DNA from: Phyllobacteriaceae bacterium | GTDB taxonomy: Bacteria > Pseudomonadota > Alphaproteobacteria > Rhizobiales > Rhizobiaceae | Assembly: GCA_002708825.1 (NCBI GenBank) | Contig: PAPF01000034.1 | Location: 17,467 to 81,466 of the forward strand | Length of the DNA: 64,000 bases | Reading direction: 5' to 3' | Notes under the pieces: generated by a model | What the model saw: only the letters and a program-made list of their open reading frames with translations | Databases searched by the model: none | Told to the model about the DNA's origin: nothing | Position numbers and translations under genes: made by a program | In this document: positions 45,913 through 54,874 of the stretch, piece after piece | How the letters are laid out: every line of letters starts with the position of its first letter | Position numbering within the stretch: position 1 is the first letter of the stretch

Positions 45913-46611
45913 TTACCAGGGAAGCATGTCCCGCCAGCTTGTCCTGCCTGCCTTCTTGCGGGATTCGGCCTTCAGGCGCCGCTCCTTGTCTGCCTCGTCC
46001 TCGCCCAGTTCGCCAACGGCGGCGGTCTGCGCCGGGACGCGGTATTCAAGCGGCGGTTCGGAGAGATATTTCCGGCTGACCGGGCTGCCCTGCTGGCTTT
46101 CGGCACGGCGGCGGCGGTATTCCGCCTGCGGGTCGTTCTTGCCGAAGACAGGGGTCTGGCTGGAATCGAGCTGCCGGTACTGGCCGCGTTCGGCGGCGGC
46201 CGTCGAGGTGATCATCGGTTCGCCGGGATCGCGTTCGCGGCCGCTCGACACGATCGGGCGGAACCCCGCATTGTCGCGGTTTTCCGTCGCATAACGGCGG
46301 TAGCGGGCGCGGCGCTCTTCCGGCGATTCCGGCCAGGCTTCCGAATTGGCAGCGACGATCCGTTCCTGCGGCGCAGGCAACTGGCCGGTGCTGGCCGGCT
46401 TCACCAGGGCCGGACGCGGCTCATAGTCGATTTCCGGGCCGCGCTTGGGTGCAAGCGAGACCATGCCCGACAAATCTTCCAGAAGCTGCTCGTTGGCCGT
46501 CTTGTCGGTGCCGTAGGTCGGCGAACTCATGCAGCCGGACAAGGCCGTTGCCGCCAAGCCGGCAGATATGGCGAGCACAAGGCCCCGGCCCTTACGCGTG
46601 TTTCCAACCAT
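45913..46611 (-). CDS. Putative lipoprotein of unknown function
   Basis: 232 residues beginning with a lipoprotein signal; lipobox LSGC places the lipidated cysteine at residue 27 when the start is 46611 (46632 is an alternative). The mature part is charged and lacks hydrophobic segments, with Arg-rich stretches such as EERRARYRRYA and EYRRRRAES. No family recognised. Convergent with tadA, 19 bases apart. A 196-base gap toward ileS shows nothing notable. Confidence 0.75.
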   Translation of the reverse strand: MVGNTRKGRGLVLAISAGLAATALSGCMSSPTYGTDKTANEQLLEDLSGMVSLAPKRGPEIDYEPRPALVKPASTGQLPAPQERIVAANSEAWPESPEERRARYRRYATENRDNAGFRPIVSSGRERDPGEPMITSTAAAERGQYRQLDSSQTPVFGKNDPQAEYRRRRAESQQGSPVSRKYLSEPPLEYRVPAQTAAVGELGEDEADKERRLKAESRKKAGRTSWRDMLPW

Positions 46612-46807
46612 GTCGCGATGCGCGCCTTTCATCGTATGTCTGTGGCGCTCGACGCGCCTGCCACCTTGCGGATGATGCGATGACGGCACAATCCGGCAAC
46701 AAGATGACGTGACTTCAATTGCGATCCTTTTAACGCAAGCGAAGGCCCACGGCAACGCGGGCGCGCGGTCTTGCGCACCCGCCCCGCCTTTTCCCGGCCG
46801 CTGATCG

Positions 46808-49717
46808 TCAGAGACGGCCAAGCGCCTGCAACTCCCTCAGCGCCGCCGCATCACGCGCCGACACGTCCGGAAAGGCCGGGTCCGTGCCCACATCGTTCGT
46901 TACACGCCAGGAGCGGGCGCATTTCGTGCCCTGGGCCAGCGCCGGAACGACAGCCACGCCCTTCACGTCTTCGAGGAAAAATGCGCCTTCCGGGGCGGGC
47001 TTGTCGGAAACCGACATGCCCGACGTGATGCAGATTTCCGACATGTCGAGCCTCTCGATGGCCTCGCGCAGGGCCGGATCGGTGACGTGGACGAAGGGGG
47101 CGGCCTCCAGCGACGAACCGATGCGCTTTTCACGGCGCTCGATTTCCAACGCGCCGGTAACGACGCGGCGGACCTGGCGGACCTTCTTCCACTTCGCCGC
47201 GAGATTCTCGTCCTTCCATTCGGCGGGAATGGCCGGGAACTGCTCCAGGTGCACCGAAAGCGCATCGGGATTGCGGTCCAGCCAGGCCTCCTCCGTGGTG
47301 AATGGCAGCATGGGCGCCAGCCACTTCACCACCGCGTCGAAGACCGTGCGGACCACCTGCAGCGCGGCCTTGCGGCGAATGCTCGACGGCGCGTCGCAGT
47401 AGAGCGCGTCCTTGCGGATGTCGAAATAGAAGGCCGACAGGTCGATGACCATGAAGTCGATCAGGTTGCGGGCGATCCGCTTGAAATCGAAATTGGAATA
47501 GCCCTCGTTGACGACGCGGTCCAGTTCGGCGAGCCGGTGCAGGATGAGGCGCTCAAGCTCCGGCATGTCAGCCACAGCCACCGTCTCGCCCTCGTCATGG
47601 GCCAGCGTGCCGAGCATCCAGCGGATGGTGTTGCGCATCTTGCGATAGGCGTCGATGTTGGTCTGGATGATGGACTTGCCGAGCCGCTGGTCCTCCCAGT
47701 AGTCGGTCGTCATGACCCAGAGGCGCAGGATGTCGGCGCCGGCATCCTTCATCACGTCCTGTGGCGTAACCGTGTTGCCGAGCGACTTGGACATCTTGCG
47801 CCCGTCCTCGGCCATGGTGAAGCCATGGGTGATGACCGTGTCATAGGGCGCGCGGCCGCGCGTGCCGCAGCTTTCCAGCAGCGAGGAATGGAACCAGCCG
47901 CGATGCTGGTCGGAGCCTTCCAGGTAGACGTCCGCCGGCCATTTCAGGTCCGGCCGGTCCTCCAGCGTGAAGGTGTGGGTGGAGCCGGAATCGAACCAGA
48001 CATCGAGAATGTCGCGCACCTGGATCCACGGCTCGCCGGCGCGCTCGCCCAGGAAACGCTCGCGCGCGCCATCGGCGAACCACGCATCCGCGCCCTCGGC
48101 CTCGAATGCCTCCAGGATGCGGCTGTTGACCGCCTCGTCCTTCAGCACATTGCCGTCGGCATCGGCGAAGACGCAGATCGGCACGCCCCAGGCGCGCTGG
48201 CGCGACAGCACCCAGTCGGGCCGGTCGGCGATCATCGCCCGCAGGCGCGTCTGGCCGGCGGCGGGCACGAAGCGTGTGGCATCGATGGCGTTCAGCGCAC
48301 GCTCGCGCAGCGTCGTGCCATCTTCCAGCGTCTTGTCCATGTGGACGAACCATTGCGGCGTGTTGCGGAAGATGACCGGCTTCTTGGACCGCCAGGAATG
48401 GGGATAGGTGTGCTTCAGCCGGCCGCGCGCGAACAGCATGTTGGCGTCGATGAGCGCCGCGATGACTGCCTTGTTGGCGTCGCCCTTCTTGCCGTGATCG
48501 TCGATGACGCGGGCCGGGCCGCCCTCGCGGTCGGGGCCGAAACCCGGCGCATCCTTCGTGAAAAAGCCCGCATCGTCCACGGTAAAGGGGATGCGGCTGG
48601 AAATGCCGCGCGCTTCCAGGTCGCGGGCATGGTGCATCCAGGCGTCGAAGTCCTCGCGCCCGTGGCCGGGCGCGGTGTGGACGAAGCCCGTGCCGGCATC
48701 GTCGGTGACGTGATCGCCTTCAAGCAGCGGCACGTCGAAACCGTAGCCGCCACCGAGGCCTTGCAGCGGATGGGCGCAAACCGTATTGGCCAACTCCCCG
48801 GCGGACACATCGCGCAAACGGCGGAATTCCAGCTTTGCCTTGGCGAAGCTCTCCTCCGCCAGCGCATCGGCAAAGACCAGCTTCTCGCCCGGCTGTGGGC
48901 CGAAATCGTTCTCCGCCGACGTGACTTCATAGAGACCGTAGGCGATGCGAGAGGAATAGGAGATGGCGCGGTTGCCGGGGATGGTCCAGGGCGTGGTCGT
49001 CCAGATGACGATGTGCGCGCCTTCCAGATCGCCGCCGGAGGTGACAGGGAACTTCACCCAGATCGTGTCGGATTCGTAATCCTGGTATTCGACTTCCGCC
49101 TCGGCCAGCGCGGTGCGCTCGACGACCGACCACATGACCGGCTTGGAGCCGCGGTAAAGCTGGCCCGACATGGCGAATTTAAGCAGTTCGCCGGCAATGC
49201 GGCTCTCGGCGTGGAAATCCATCGTCGTGTAGGGCGTCTCGAAATCGCCGATGACGCCGAGGCGCTTGAACTCGCCCGTCTGCACCTCGATCCAGTGGCT
49301 GGCGAAGTCGCGGCATTCCTGACGGAACTCGTTGACCGGCACTTCGTCCTTGTTCTTGCCCTTCGCGCGGTACTGTTCCTCGATCTTCCATTCGATCGGC
49401 AGGCCGTGGCAGTCCCAGCCGGGCACGTAGTTGGAATCGTAGCCGCGCATCTGGAAGGAGCGCGTGATCACATCCTTCAGGATCTTGTTGAGCGCGTGGC
49501 CGATATGGATGTTGCCGTTGGCGTAGGGCGGGCCGTCATGCAGCACGTAGAGGGGCCGGCCGGCCGCGCTCTCGCGCAGCTTGCGGTAGAGGTTCATCTC
49601 CTCCCAGCGGGCAACGATCTCGGGCTCCTTCTTCGGGAGGCCGGCGCGCATGGGGAATTCGGTCTGCGGCAGGTAGAGCGTCTTCGAGGAGTCGAGCTTT
49701 TCGGGCGTATCGGTCAT
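46808..49717 (-). CDS. ileS: IleS, isoleucyl-tRNA synthetase
   Basis: 969 residues, class I. HIGH signature at 71-74 ([10 protein letters not shown]), editing domain with [16 protein letters not shown] near residue 640 and anticodon-binding domain. The bacterial C-terminal zinc finger is reduced: only KCARSW remains, without the second CxxC, a form I believe is common in alphaproteobacteria. The 241-base gap upstream contains the likely promoter but no recognisable T-box. Confidence 0.95.
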   Translation of the reverse strand: MTDTPEKLDSSKTLYLPQTEFPMRAGLPKKEPEIVARWEEMNLYRKLRESAAGRPLYVLHDGPPYANGNIHIGHALNKILKDVITRSFQMRGYDSNYVPGWDCHGLPIEWKIEEQYRAKGKNKDEVPVNEFRQECRDFASHWIEVQTGEFKRLGVIGDFETPYTTMDFHAESRIAGELLKFAMSGQLYRGSKPVMWSVVERTALAEAEVEYQDYESDTIWVKFPVTSGGDLEGAHIVIWTTTPWTIPGNRAISYSSRIAYGLYEVTSAENDFGPQPGEKLVFADALAEESFAKAKLEFRRLRDVSAGELANTVCAHPLQGLGGGYGFDVPLLEGDHVTDDAGTGFVHTAPGHGREDFDAWMHHARDLEARGISSRIPFTVDDAGFFTKDAPGFGPDREGGPARVIDDHGKKGDANKAVIAALIDANMLFARGRLKHTYPHSWRSKKPVIFRNTPQWFVHMDKTLEDGTTLRERALNAIDATRFVPAAGQTRLRAMIADRPDWVLSRQRAWGVPICVFADADGNVLKDEAVNSRILEAFEAEGADAWFADGARERFLGERAGEPWIQVRDILDVWFDSGSTHTFTLEDRPDLKWPADVYLEGSDQHRGWFHSSLLESCGTRGRAPYDTVITHGFTMAEDGRKMSKSLGNTVTPQDVMKDAGADILRLWVMTTDYWEDQRLGKSIIQTNIDAYRKMRNTIRWMLGTLAHDEGETVAVADMPELERLILHRLAELDRVVNEGYSNFDFKRIARNLIDFMVIDLSAFYFDIRKDALYCDAPSSIRRKAALQVVRTVFDAVVKWLAPMLPFTTEEAWLDRNPDALSVHLEQFPAIPAEWKDENLAAKWKKVRQVRRVVTGALEIERREKRIGSSLEAAPFVHVTDPALREAIERLDMSEICITSGMSVSDKPAPEGAFFLEDVKGVAVVPALAQGTKCARSWRVTNDVGTDPAFPDVSARDAAALRELQALGRL

Positions 49718-49958
49718 TGTCTTGCCAATCGTGCGGCCGGATGGCCTGGCTTCATTCGGGCGTGAAACGGATGGCCGCGCAGGCGCACGAGGACGGCGCG
49801 CGAGCCTTTATCCCGGACCTTCCCGCGCCCGGTCAGGCGCCGTGGAAGGCCGGGCCAATAATTCGCTGGGAAAAGGCGCTCGGTACGGTTCTCATGGGCG
49901 CGGGTCTTAGTCCTTTTTGATCCGCTTGAAAAGTGGCCTGACGGGCACGGGCGCGCCG

Positions 49959-50720
49959 CTACCAGGTTTCCCTGTCCAGTTTCTCGAAGATGATGCGGCG
50001 CATGACAGCCGTCACGGGACCGGGAAAGAGCCGCCCGAACCCTGCAAAGACAACCGGACCGGCGCCCGGAACGATGGTGCGGCGGCCCTTCTCCATGGCG
50101 TCGAGGCTGCGCCTTGCTGCCTCGGCGGGCGCCATGCGCCGCGATGCATCGGCGCCGGGCGGCGCGTGGCGCGCGGCTTGCGGCGTGTCCAGTGGACCGG
50201 GGAAGATGGTGGAGACCGAAACGCCGAGGCGTGCGGCGGGCTTCCTGAGCGATCGGGCATAGACCGCCAGCGCGTCCTTGGAGCCGGCATAGGCCGCGGC
50301 GCCGGGATAGCCGGTGAAATGGGAGAGCGACGAGACGAAGCCGATGCGGCCGCCCGTCCGCACCGCGCCTTCGCGCAGCAGGGTGGAGACGATGACCATG
50401 GGCACCTCGGCATTCACCCGGACGATGCGCAGCAGGACCTCCGGCGGCATGGCCGAGAGGCGGCCGGTCGCGCTGATGCCGGCATTCATGATCACGCAAT
50501 CATAGGGGCCGGCTGCCAGCAGCGCCGGCAGCGTGCGGTCCAGCGCGTCCCGGTCGGCCAGGTCGCAGGTGACATGGAGGCGGCCGTCCGCGGCCGCCGG
50601 GGGCTCGTACCGGTCCAGCGCCACCACGTCATGGCCGCGCTGTTGCAGCAGGTCCGCGAAGGCGGCGCCAAGGCCCGAAGAGGCCCCGGTGACGAGCGCG
50701 CGTCTCTTGCCGCCGCTCAC
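49959..50720 (-). CDS. Short-chain dehydrogenase/reductase, copy A
   Basis: 253 residues, classical SDR: cofactor loop TGASSGLG (about 10-17), NAG in the central strand (NAGISA), serine VSSLSHF and Y-A-G-S-K active site. Its start overlaps the end of the next SDR gene by four bases. Substrate unknown; a C-terminal segment suggests membrane proximity. Operon with another SDR, ribF and a HAD gene. Confidence 0.88.
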   Translation of the reverse strand: MSGGKRRALVTGASSGLGAAFADLLQQRGHDVVALDRYEPPAAADGRLHVTCDLADRDALDRTLPALLAAGPYDCVIMNAGISATGRLSAMPPEVLLRIVRVNAEVPMVIVSTLLREGAVRTGGRIGFVSSLSHFTGYPGAAAYAGSKDALAVYARSLRKPAARLGVSVSTIFPGPLDTPQAARHAPPGADASRRMAPAEAARRSLDAMEKGRRTIVPGAGPVVFAGFGRLFPGPVTAVMRRIIFEKLDRETW

Positions 50721-51436
50721 AGCCTCGGCCTCCAGTGGGCCGCGCCGGAAAGATAGCGCAGCCAGCCTAGCGCCACAGGCGAGCGGCGCGTGGCAAGGTC
50801 ATGGGCGAGCATGGCGGCCGCATCGTCGGGGTCGAGGAACAACCGTCCGATCCACCCGGGATCGTGACCGGCCCTTGCATGCATGCCGGTGCGCATGGGT
50901 CCGGGATGCACCACCTGGACGCCCGCCTCGCCCTTCCACTCGCTGCGCAGGGCACGCGCCACCCCATGCAGGCCGGCCTTCGACCCGGCATAGGCGGGAA
51001 ACAGCGCCGCCCCCTTGCGGGCGGTCGACCCGACCAGCGTCAGCAATCCGTTCCTTTCGGCCAGGCGCGGATGGAGCGTGCGGGCGAGCACGAGCGTTGC
51101 GGCCAGGTTGACGTCGAGCGTCTCGCGGATCTGGGCGGCGGTTTCAAGCCCGTCCGGCACAGCATAACCTGCGGCGGCATTGAGCACGGCGTGGTCGAGA
51201 CCGTCCCAGCCGGCTTCTTCGAGCGCATCGGCGATGGCTTCAACGGCTTCCATGGGGCGGGCCAGTCCGGCACGAACATACAGGCAGGCGGGCGGCAGCA
51301 GCGCGGCCGCCTCCTGCGGCGTCCTGCGGCCGGCGATCATCACCGCGTGACGCGTGCAGAGTCTGCGCGCCAGTGCGAGTCCAAGCCCGCTGGTGCCGCC
51401 AGTGATGAGGATCCGGCGCCCGTCCCCGCGCGTCAT
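50717..51436 (-). CDS. Short-chain dehydrogenase/reductase, copy B
   Basis: 239 residues. TGGTSGLG cofactor loop, catalytic S (VGSTARKG) and Y-A-G-S-K are present. Its length and low similarity to copy A suggest an old duplication or independent SDRs. Overlaps ribF by four bases upstream and copy A by four downstream, giving strict co-translation. Role unknown. Confidence 0.88.
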   Translation of the reverse strand: MTRGDGRRILITGGTSGLGLALARRLCTRHAVMIAGRRTPQEAAALLPPACLYVRAGLARPMEAVEAIADALEEAGWDGLDHAVLNAAAGYAVPDGLETAAQIRETLDVNLAATLVLARTLHPRLAERNGLLTLVGSTARKGAALFPAYAGSKAGLHGVARALRSEWKGEAGVQVVHPGPMRTGMHARAGHDPGWIGRLFLDPDDAAAMLAHDLATRRSPVALGWLRYLSGAAHWRPRL

Positions 51437-52431
51437 CCCCGCTCCCCGAAGGCGATGAAGGCGTCCAGCGGCGAGAGCGGGCGAACGCCGGCGAGAAGCG
51501 CGCGAGCCTCGTCCTCGTCGCGCTTCATCTGGGCAACGAGCGCGTCGAGGCCGTCAAACTTCTCCTCGCCGCGCAGGAAGCCGAACAGCGCGACCGTGCA
51601 GGTCTCGCCGTAGAGATCGCCGGCAAAGTCGAACAGGAAGGTTTCGAGAAGGGCAGAGCCGTCGCTGTCGACGGTGGGCCGGCGCCCATAGCTGGCGACG
51701 CCATCGTGAACCGAACCGTCAGGACGGGTGAAACGCACGGCATAGATGCCATGGGCAAGGCCGTTGTCCTCAGGCAGCGCCATGTTGGCGGTGGGATAGC
51801 CGAGCGTCCGGCCAAGCTGCTTGCCACGAATGATCGGCGCCTCGACCGCGTAGCGGTAGCCGAGCAGGCCGGCGGCTTCGGCAACATTTCCCTGCTGGAG
51901 GCATTCGCGGATGCGGCTCGACGAGATGACGTCGGCGTTCTCGTCGCGAAAGGCATCGACCAGTGTCACCTCGAAGCCGTGTTCTGCCCCGGCTGCCATG
52001 AGGTAGGCCGGACCACCGGCGCGGTTGCGGCCGAAATGGAAGTCGAAGCCGGTCACCGCATGGACGATTCCCAACCCGTCGCAAAGGATGCCCTGCACGA
52101 AATCCAGCGGCTCGGTGGAGGCGAACTCGCGGCTGAACGGCTGCTCGATCACCGCGTCGAAGCCGAGTGCCGCGAGAAGATGGGCGCGCAAGGGCGCGGG
52201 CGTCAGCCGGAACACCGGCTGATCCGGCCTGAAGACGGTGCGCGGATGCGGCTCGAAGGTGAGCACCAGCGCGGGCACACCCTTCCCGGCAGCCAGGGTC
52301 AGGGCCTTTTCCAGCACAGCCATGTGGCCGCGGTGGACGCCGTCGAAATTGCCGATGGCCACCACCGCGCCGCGCAGTTCCCGCGGCAGGTGCGCCGGGT
52401 CGGACAGGCGCAGCAGGGAACGCTTCGCCAT
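51433..52431 (-). CDS. ribF: RibF, bifunctional riboflavin kinase/FAD synthetase
   Basis: 332 residues. N-terminal nucleotidyltransferase with GNFDGVHRGH (about 23-32) and the SSSRIRECL segment; C-terminal flavokinase domain with GYPTANM and ETFLFDF. It makes FMN and FAD from riboflavin. Start at 52431 gives normal length; an in-frame ATG at 52470 is inside the upstream gene. Five bases after the HAD gene. Confidence 0.93.
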   Translation of the reverse strand: MAKRSLLRLSDPAHLPRELRGAVVAIGNFDGVHRGHMAVLEKALTLAAGKGVPALVLTFEPHPRTVFRPDQPVFRLTPAPLRAHLLAALGFDAVIEQPFSREFASTEPLDFVQGILCDGLGIVHAVTGFDFHFGRNRAGGPAYLMAAGAEHGFEVTLVDAFRDENADVISSSRIRECLQQGNVAEAAGLLGYRYAVEAPIIRGKQLGRTLGYPTANMALPEDNGLAHGIYAVRFTRPDGSVHDGVASYGRRPTVDSDGSALLETFLFDFAGDLYGETCTVALFGFLRGEEKFDGLDALVAQMKRDEDEARALLAGVRPLSPLDAFIAFGERG

Positions 52432-52436
52432 GGCGC

Positions 52437-53300
52437 TCACCGCAATTTCGTGATGGATGCCGCCGGCCACAGGGCGTGCCTTTCAAAGAAGGCCGACAGC
52501 CGGGCGGGCTCGGGCGCGTCGGACGAATCGCCATAGTCGCGATAGTGGATGCCGCCCGAAACATAGAGTGCATCGATGCCGGCATTCACCGCACCCTTGA
52601 TGTCGGTGAGCATGCCGTCGCCGATGGCCAGGACCTGCGTCTCCCCGACCGGCGCGCCGGCCAGTTCGCCCAACCGCGCCATGGCGGCGCGATAGATCGG
52701 CGCGTGCGGCTTGCCCGCGATCATGGTGCGGCCGCCCAGTTGCGCGTAGTCGCGGGCCAGCGCGCCGGAACACCAGATCATGCGGTCGCCGCGCTCGACC
52801 ACGATATCGGGATTGGCGCAGATCATGGGCAGGTTGCGCGAGCGCAGGCGTTGCAGCATCGGTGCATAATCGTCCGGCGTTTCGGTCTCGTCATCAAAAA
52901 GCCCCGTGCAGACGATGGCCGCGGCCTCGAATTCCTCCACCAGTTCGACATCGAGCCCGTCGAACAGTTGAAGGTCGCGCTCCGGCCCCAGGTGAAAGAC
53001 GCGGCGCGGCCCGTCGGCGATCAGGCCGCGCGTCACATCGCCAGAGGTCACGACACCGTCCCAGGCATCGTCGGGAACGCCGAGGCCGCGGATCTGCGTG
53101 ATGACGCCGGCGGAAAGGCGCGGCGCATTGGTCAGCAGCACGACCCGGCGACCCTGTTCGCGCATGCGCGCCAGCGCGGCGCAGGCCTGCGGAAAGGCAC
53201 GCACGCCATTGTGCACGACGCCCCAGACATCGCACAGGATGGCCGCATAGTCCGCGGCAATGTCATCCAGTCGCTCGATCATGGCAGGCTTGGCATTCAT
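52437..53300 (-). CDS. HAD-superfamily hydrolase (TIGR01459 type)
   Basis: 287 residues. HAD motif I as CDVWGVVHNG, motif II LLTNAPR, and C-terminal IGDGMLTDIKGA with K in GKPHAP; this matches the class IIA TIGR01459 group of alphaproteobacteria, often next to ribF as here. Acts on a small phosphate ester; substrate unknown. Start at 53300 favoured by AGGATGAG spacing. Confidence 0.9.
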   Translation of the reverse strand: MNAKPAMIERLDDIAADYAAILCDVWGVVHNGVRAFPQACAALARMREQGRRVVLLTNAPRLSAGVITQIRGLGVPDDAWDGVVTSGDVTRGLIADGPRRVFHLGPERDLQLFDGLDVELVEEFEAAAIVCTGLFDDETETPDDYAPMLQRLRSRNLPMICANPDIVVERGDRMIWCSGALARDYAQLGGRTMIAGKPHAPIYRAAMARLGELAGAPVGETQVLAIGDGMLTDIKGAVNAGIDALYVSGGIHYRDYGDSSDAPEPARLSAFFERHALWPAASITKLR

Positions 53301-53493
53301 CGATCTCATCCTGTTCCCGGCATCGGGCCGGCGGCGCGGTCCCGCCTCCGGCCGCAAGGCTCGGCGGCACCGGAATTAACCCAAGCCGTTCACCCTGTCA
53401 CCAGCTTTGGGCTGACAGTTCCCGGCCGGCATGCGAAAAAGAACAGGCCGGCACCCGCACGAAGGCGGGCTTGGCGGCGGGGAGTCCGCTCAC

Positions 53494-54741
53494 ATGGCCA
53501 TGCGCAGGGCAATCATTCCAGCCATCCTTGGCGCAAGCCTTCTTTCCGGCGGGCCTGCGCAGGCGGCGCTGGACGACCGGCTTGTCGCCGGCGGCATCGG
53601 GCTTGCAGCCCTCTTCGGCCTGGCCGGACTGGCTGCCGGCCTCTGGGCACTGGTCCTGCAACGCAGGTCCGTTCGCGAGCAGCGCCGGCTGATGGCGATG
53701 GTCGAACGCAGCCTGGCAAGCCACGGCAACGCAGGTGCCCCGCGGACCGCCAGCGCCCGCCCGGGCGAGGCGGAAGCCGAAGTGCCGGCAAGCCGTGACC
53801 TTCGGGCTCCCGAACCGGACGTTTCCGCCGGCGACAACGACGATGCGCCCATGCGCGCGAAGGAAGACAGGCAAGGGATGGAGGACGCAGACGAGCCGGC
53901 GGCAAACGTCATCCGGCTCAGCGCGGAGGTGACGAAGGCGGCACGGCCGGCAGGCGAAACCGCCCTCGCCCCCTCATCCGCCGCGTTTCCGGCGGCCGCC
54001 ATGGAGGCCCTTTGCGAGGGACGTTTCGACATTGCCCTCGAGCCGATGATCTCGATCTCGAATTCCCGTGCGGTCGGTTTCGACGTCCATGCGACCGTGG
54101 GCGCCGAGGCCGGCTTCATGTACCGCATGGCGAGCGAACCACGCGCGGGCGCACGCCTTGCCTTCGAAGCGGCGCTGGTGCGCAAGGCGGCGGCGGTGGC
54201 CTGCCAGCAATACGATGAAAGCGGTGAGGAAATGCCGCTCTACGTTCCGGTTTCCGCCAGCCTGCTCCAGGACAGCGCTTCGCTTGACGCCGTCCGGAAG
54301 CTCTATGCGGGCGACAACCGGATGAGCCGGCTGCTCATCCTCTCGGTGCCGGTTCACCTGATGACGGGGGCCAACCGGAAGCAGGCGCCGGCGCTTGACA
54401 CGCTGCGCGACGGCGGCGCCAAACTCGCCGCGGAAGGCTGGCTCGGCGGCCTGCAGGCGCTGCAAACGCTGAAAGCCCACGGCGTCGATTGCATCAAGAT
54501 CAGTGCAAACCGGCTCCTCGAGCGCGAAAAACTGCGGCCCAGGGACCTCGACGCGGAGACCATCATCGCTGCCTGCGCCGAGGCCGGCATCACGGTCGCA
54601 GCCATGGACGTGAATACCGACGAGGAAGCCGTCAGCCTGATCGACATCGGTGTCGACGTCATGTCCGGATTGCGCTTCAACGGCCCGAGGCGGCTCAAGC
54701 CGGGCTTCGCCAGCGGCAAGGGCGCGCGTGCCGGCTCGTGA
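53494..54741 (+). CDS. Membrane-anchored protein with degenerate EAL domain
   Basis: 415 residues. A signal-like segment (1-25) and a strong membrane helix (34-54) precede a charged linker to about 165. Residues 175-400 resemble an EAL domain, but hallmarks are lost: FDVH (196-199) replaces FEAL, and MDVN (371-374) replaces the AEGVE segment, so c-di-GMP hydrolysis is not expected. It could be a c-di-GMP sensor or a scaffold. Start follows GGGGAG. Separated by an AT-rich gap from the vWA gene. Confidence 0.75.
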   Translation: MAMRRAIIPAILGASLLSGGPAQAALDDRLVAGGIGLAALFGLAGLAAGLWALVLQRRSVREQRRLMAMVERSLASHGNAGAPRTASARPGEAEAEVPASRDLRAPEPDVSAGDNDDAPMRAKEDRQGMEDADEPAANVIRLSAEVTKAARPAGETALAPSSAAFPAAAMEALCEGRFDIALEPMISISNSRAVGFDVHATVGAEAGFMYRMASEPRAGARLAFEAALVRKAAAVACQQYDESGEEMPLYVPVSASLLQDSASLDAVRKLYAGDNRMSRLLILSVPVHLMTGANRKQAPALDTLRDGGAKLAAEGWLGGLQALQTLKAHGVDCIKISANRLLEREKLRPRDLDAETIIAACAEAGITVAAMDVNTDEEAVSLIDIGVDVMSGLRFNGPRRLKPGFASGKGARAGS

Positions 54742-54874
54742 ACGGGGCATGCGGGCTGCAATATAGTAAACACCAAGTAAATCTATATCTTCTAATTCAT
54801 TTATTCGCGTAACATCTAATTAAATGGAGTCATAATATAGTTCCTTGCCGTTCCATCAGGCAGGGAGCTTCACC
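54742..54874 (+). promoter_or_regulatory. AT-rich leader of the vWA gene
   Basis: This gap is far richer in A and T than its surroundings (54762-54840). A possible promoter is TAACAT, 17 bases, TAATAT, ending about 40 bases before the GTG start; the -35 is weak. No repeat or terminator for the upstream gene was found. Confidence 0.4.

Noticed and set aside
47087..49765. 892-codon open frame on the plus strand opposite ileS
   Set aside because: Antisense of ileS; composition typical of a shadow frame.
49718..49958. Possible T-box or leader upstream of ileS
   Set aside because: No T-box sequence or terminator pair was recognised, and T-boxes are not expected in this group.
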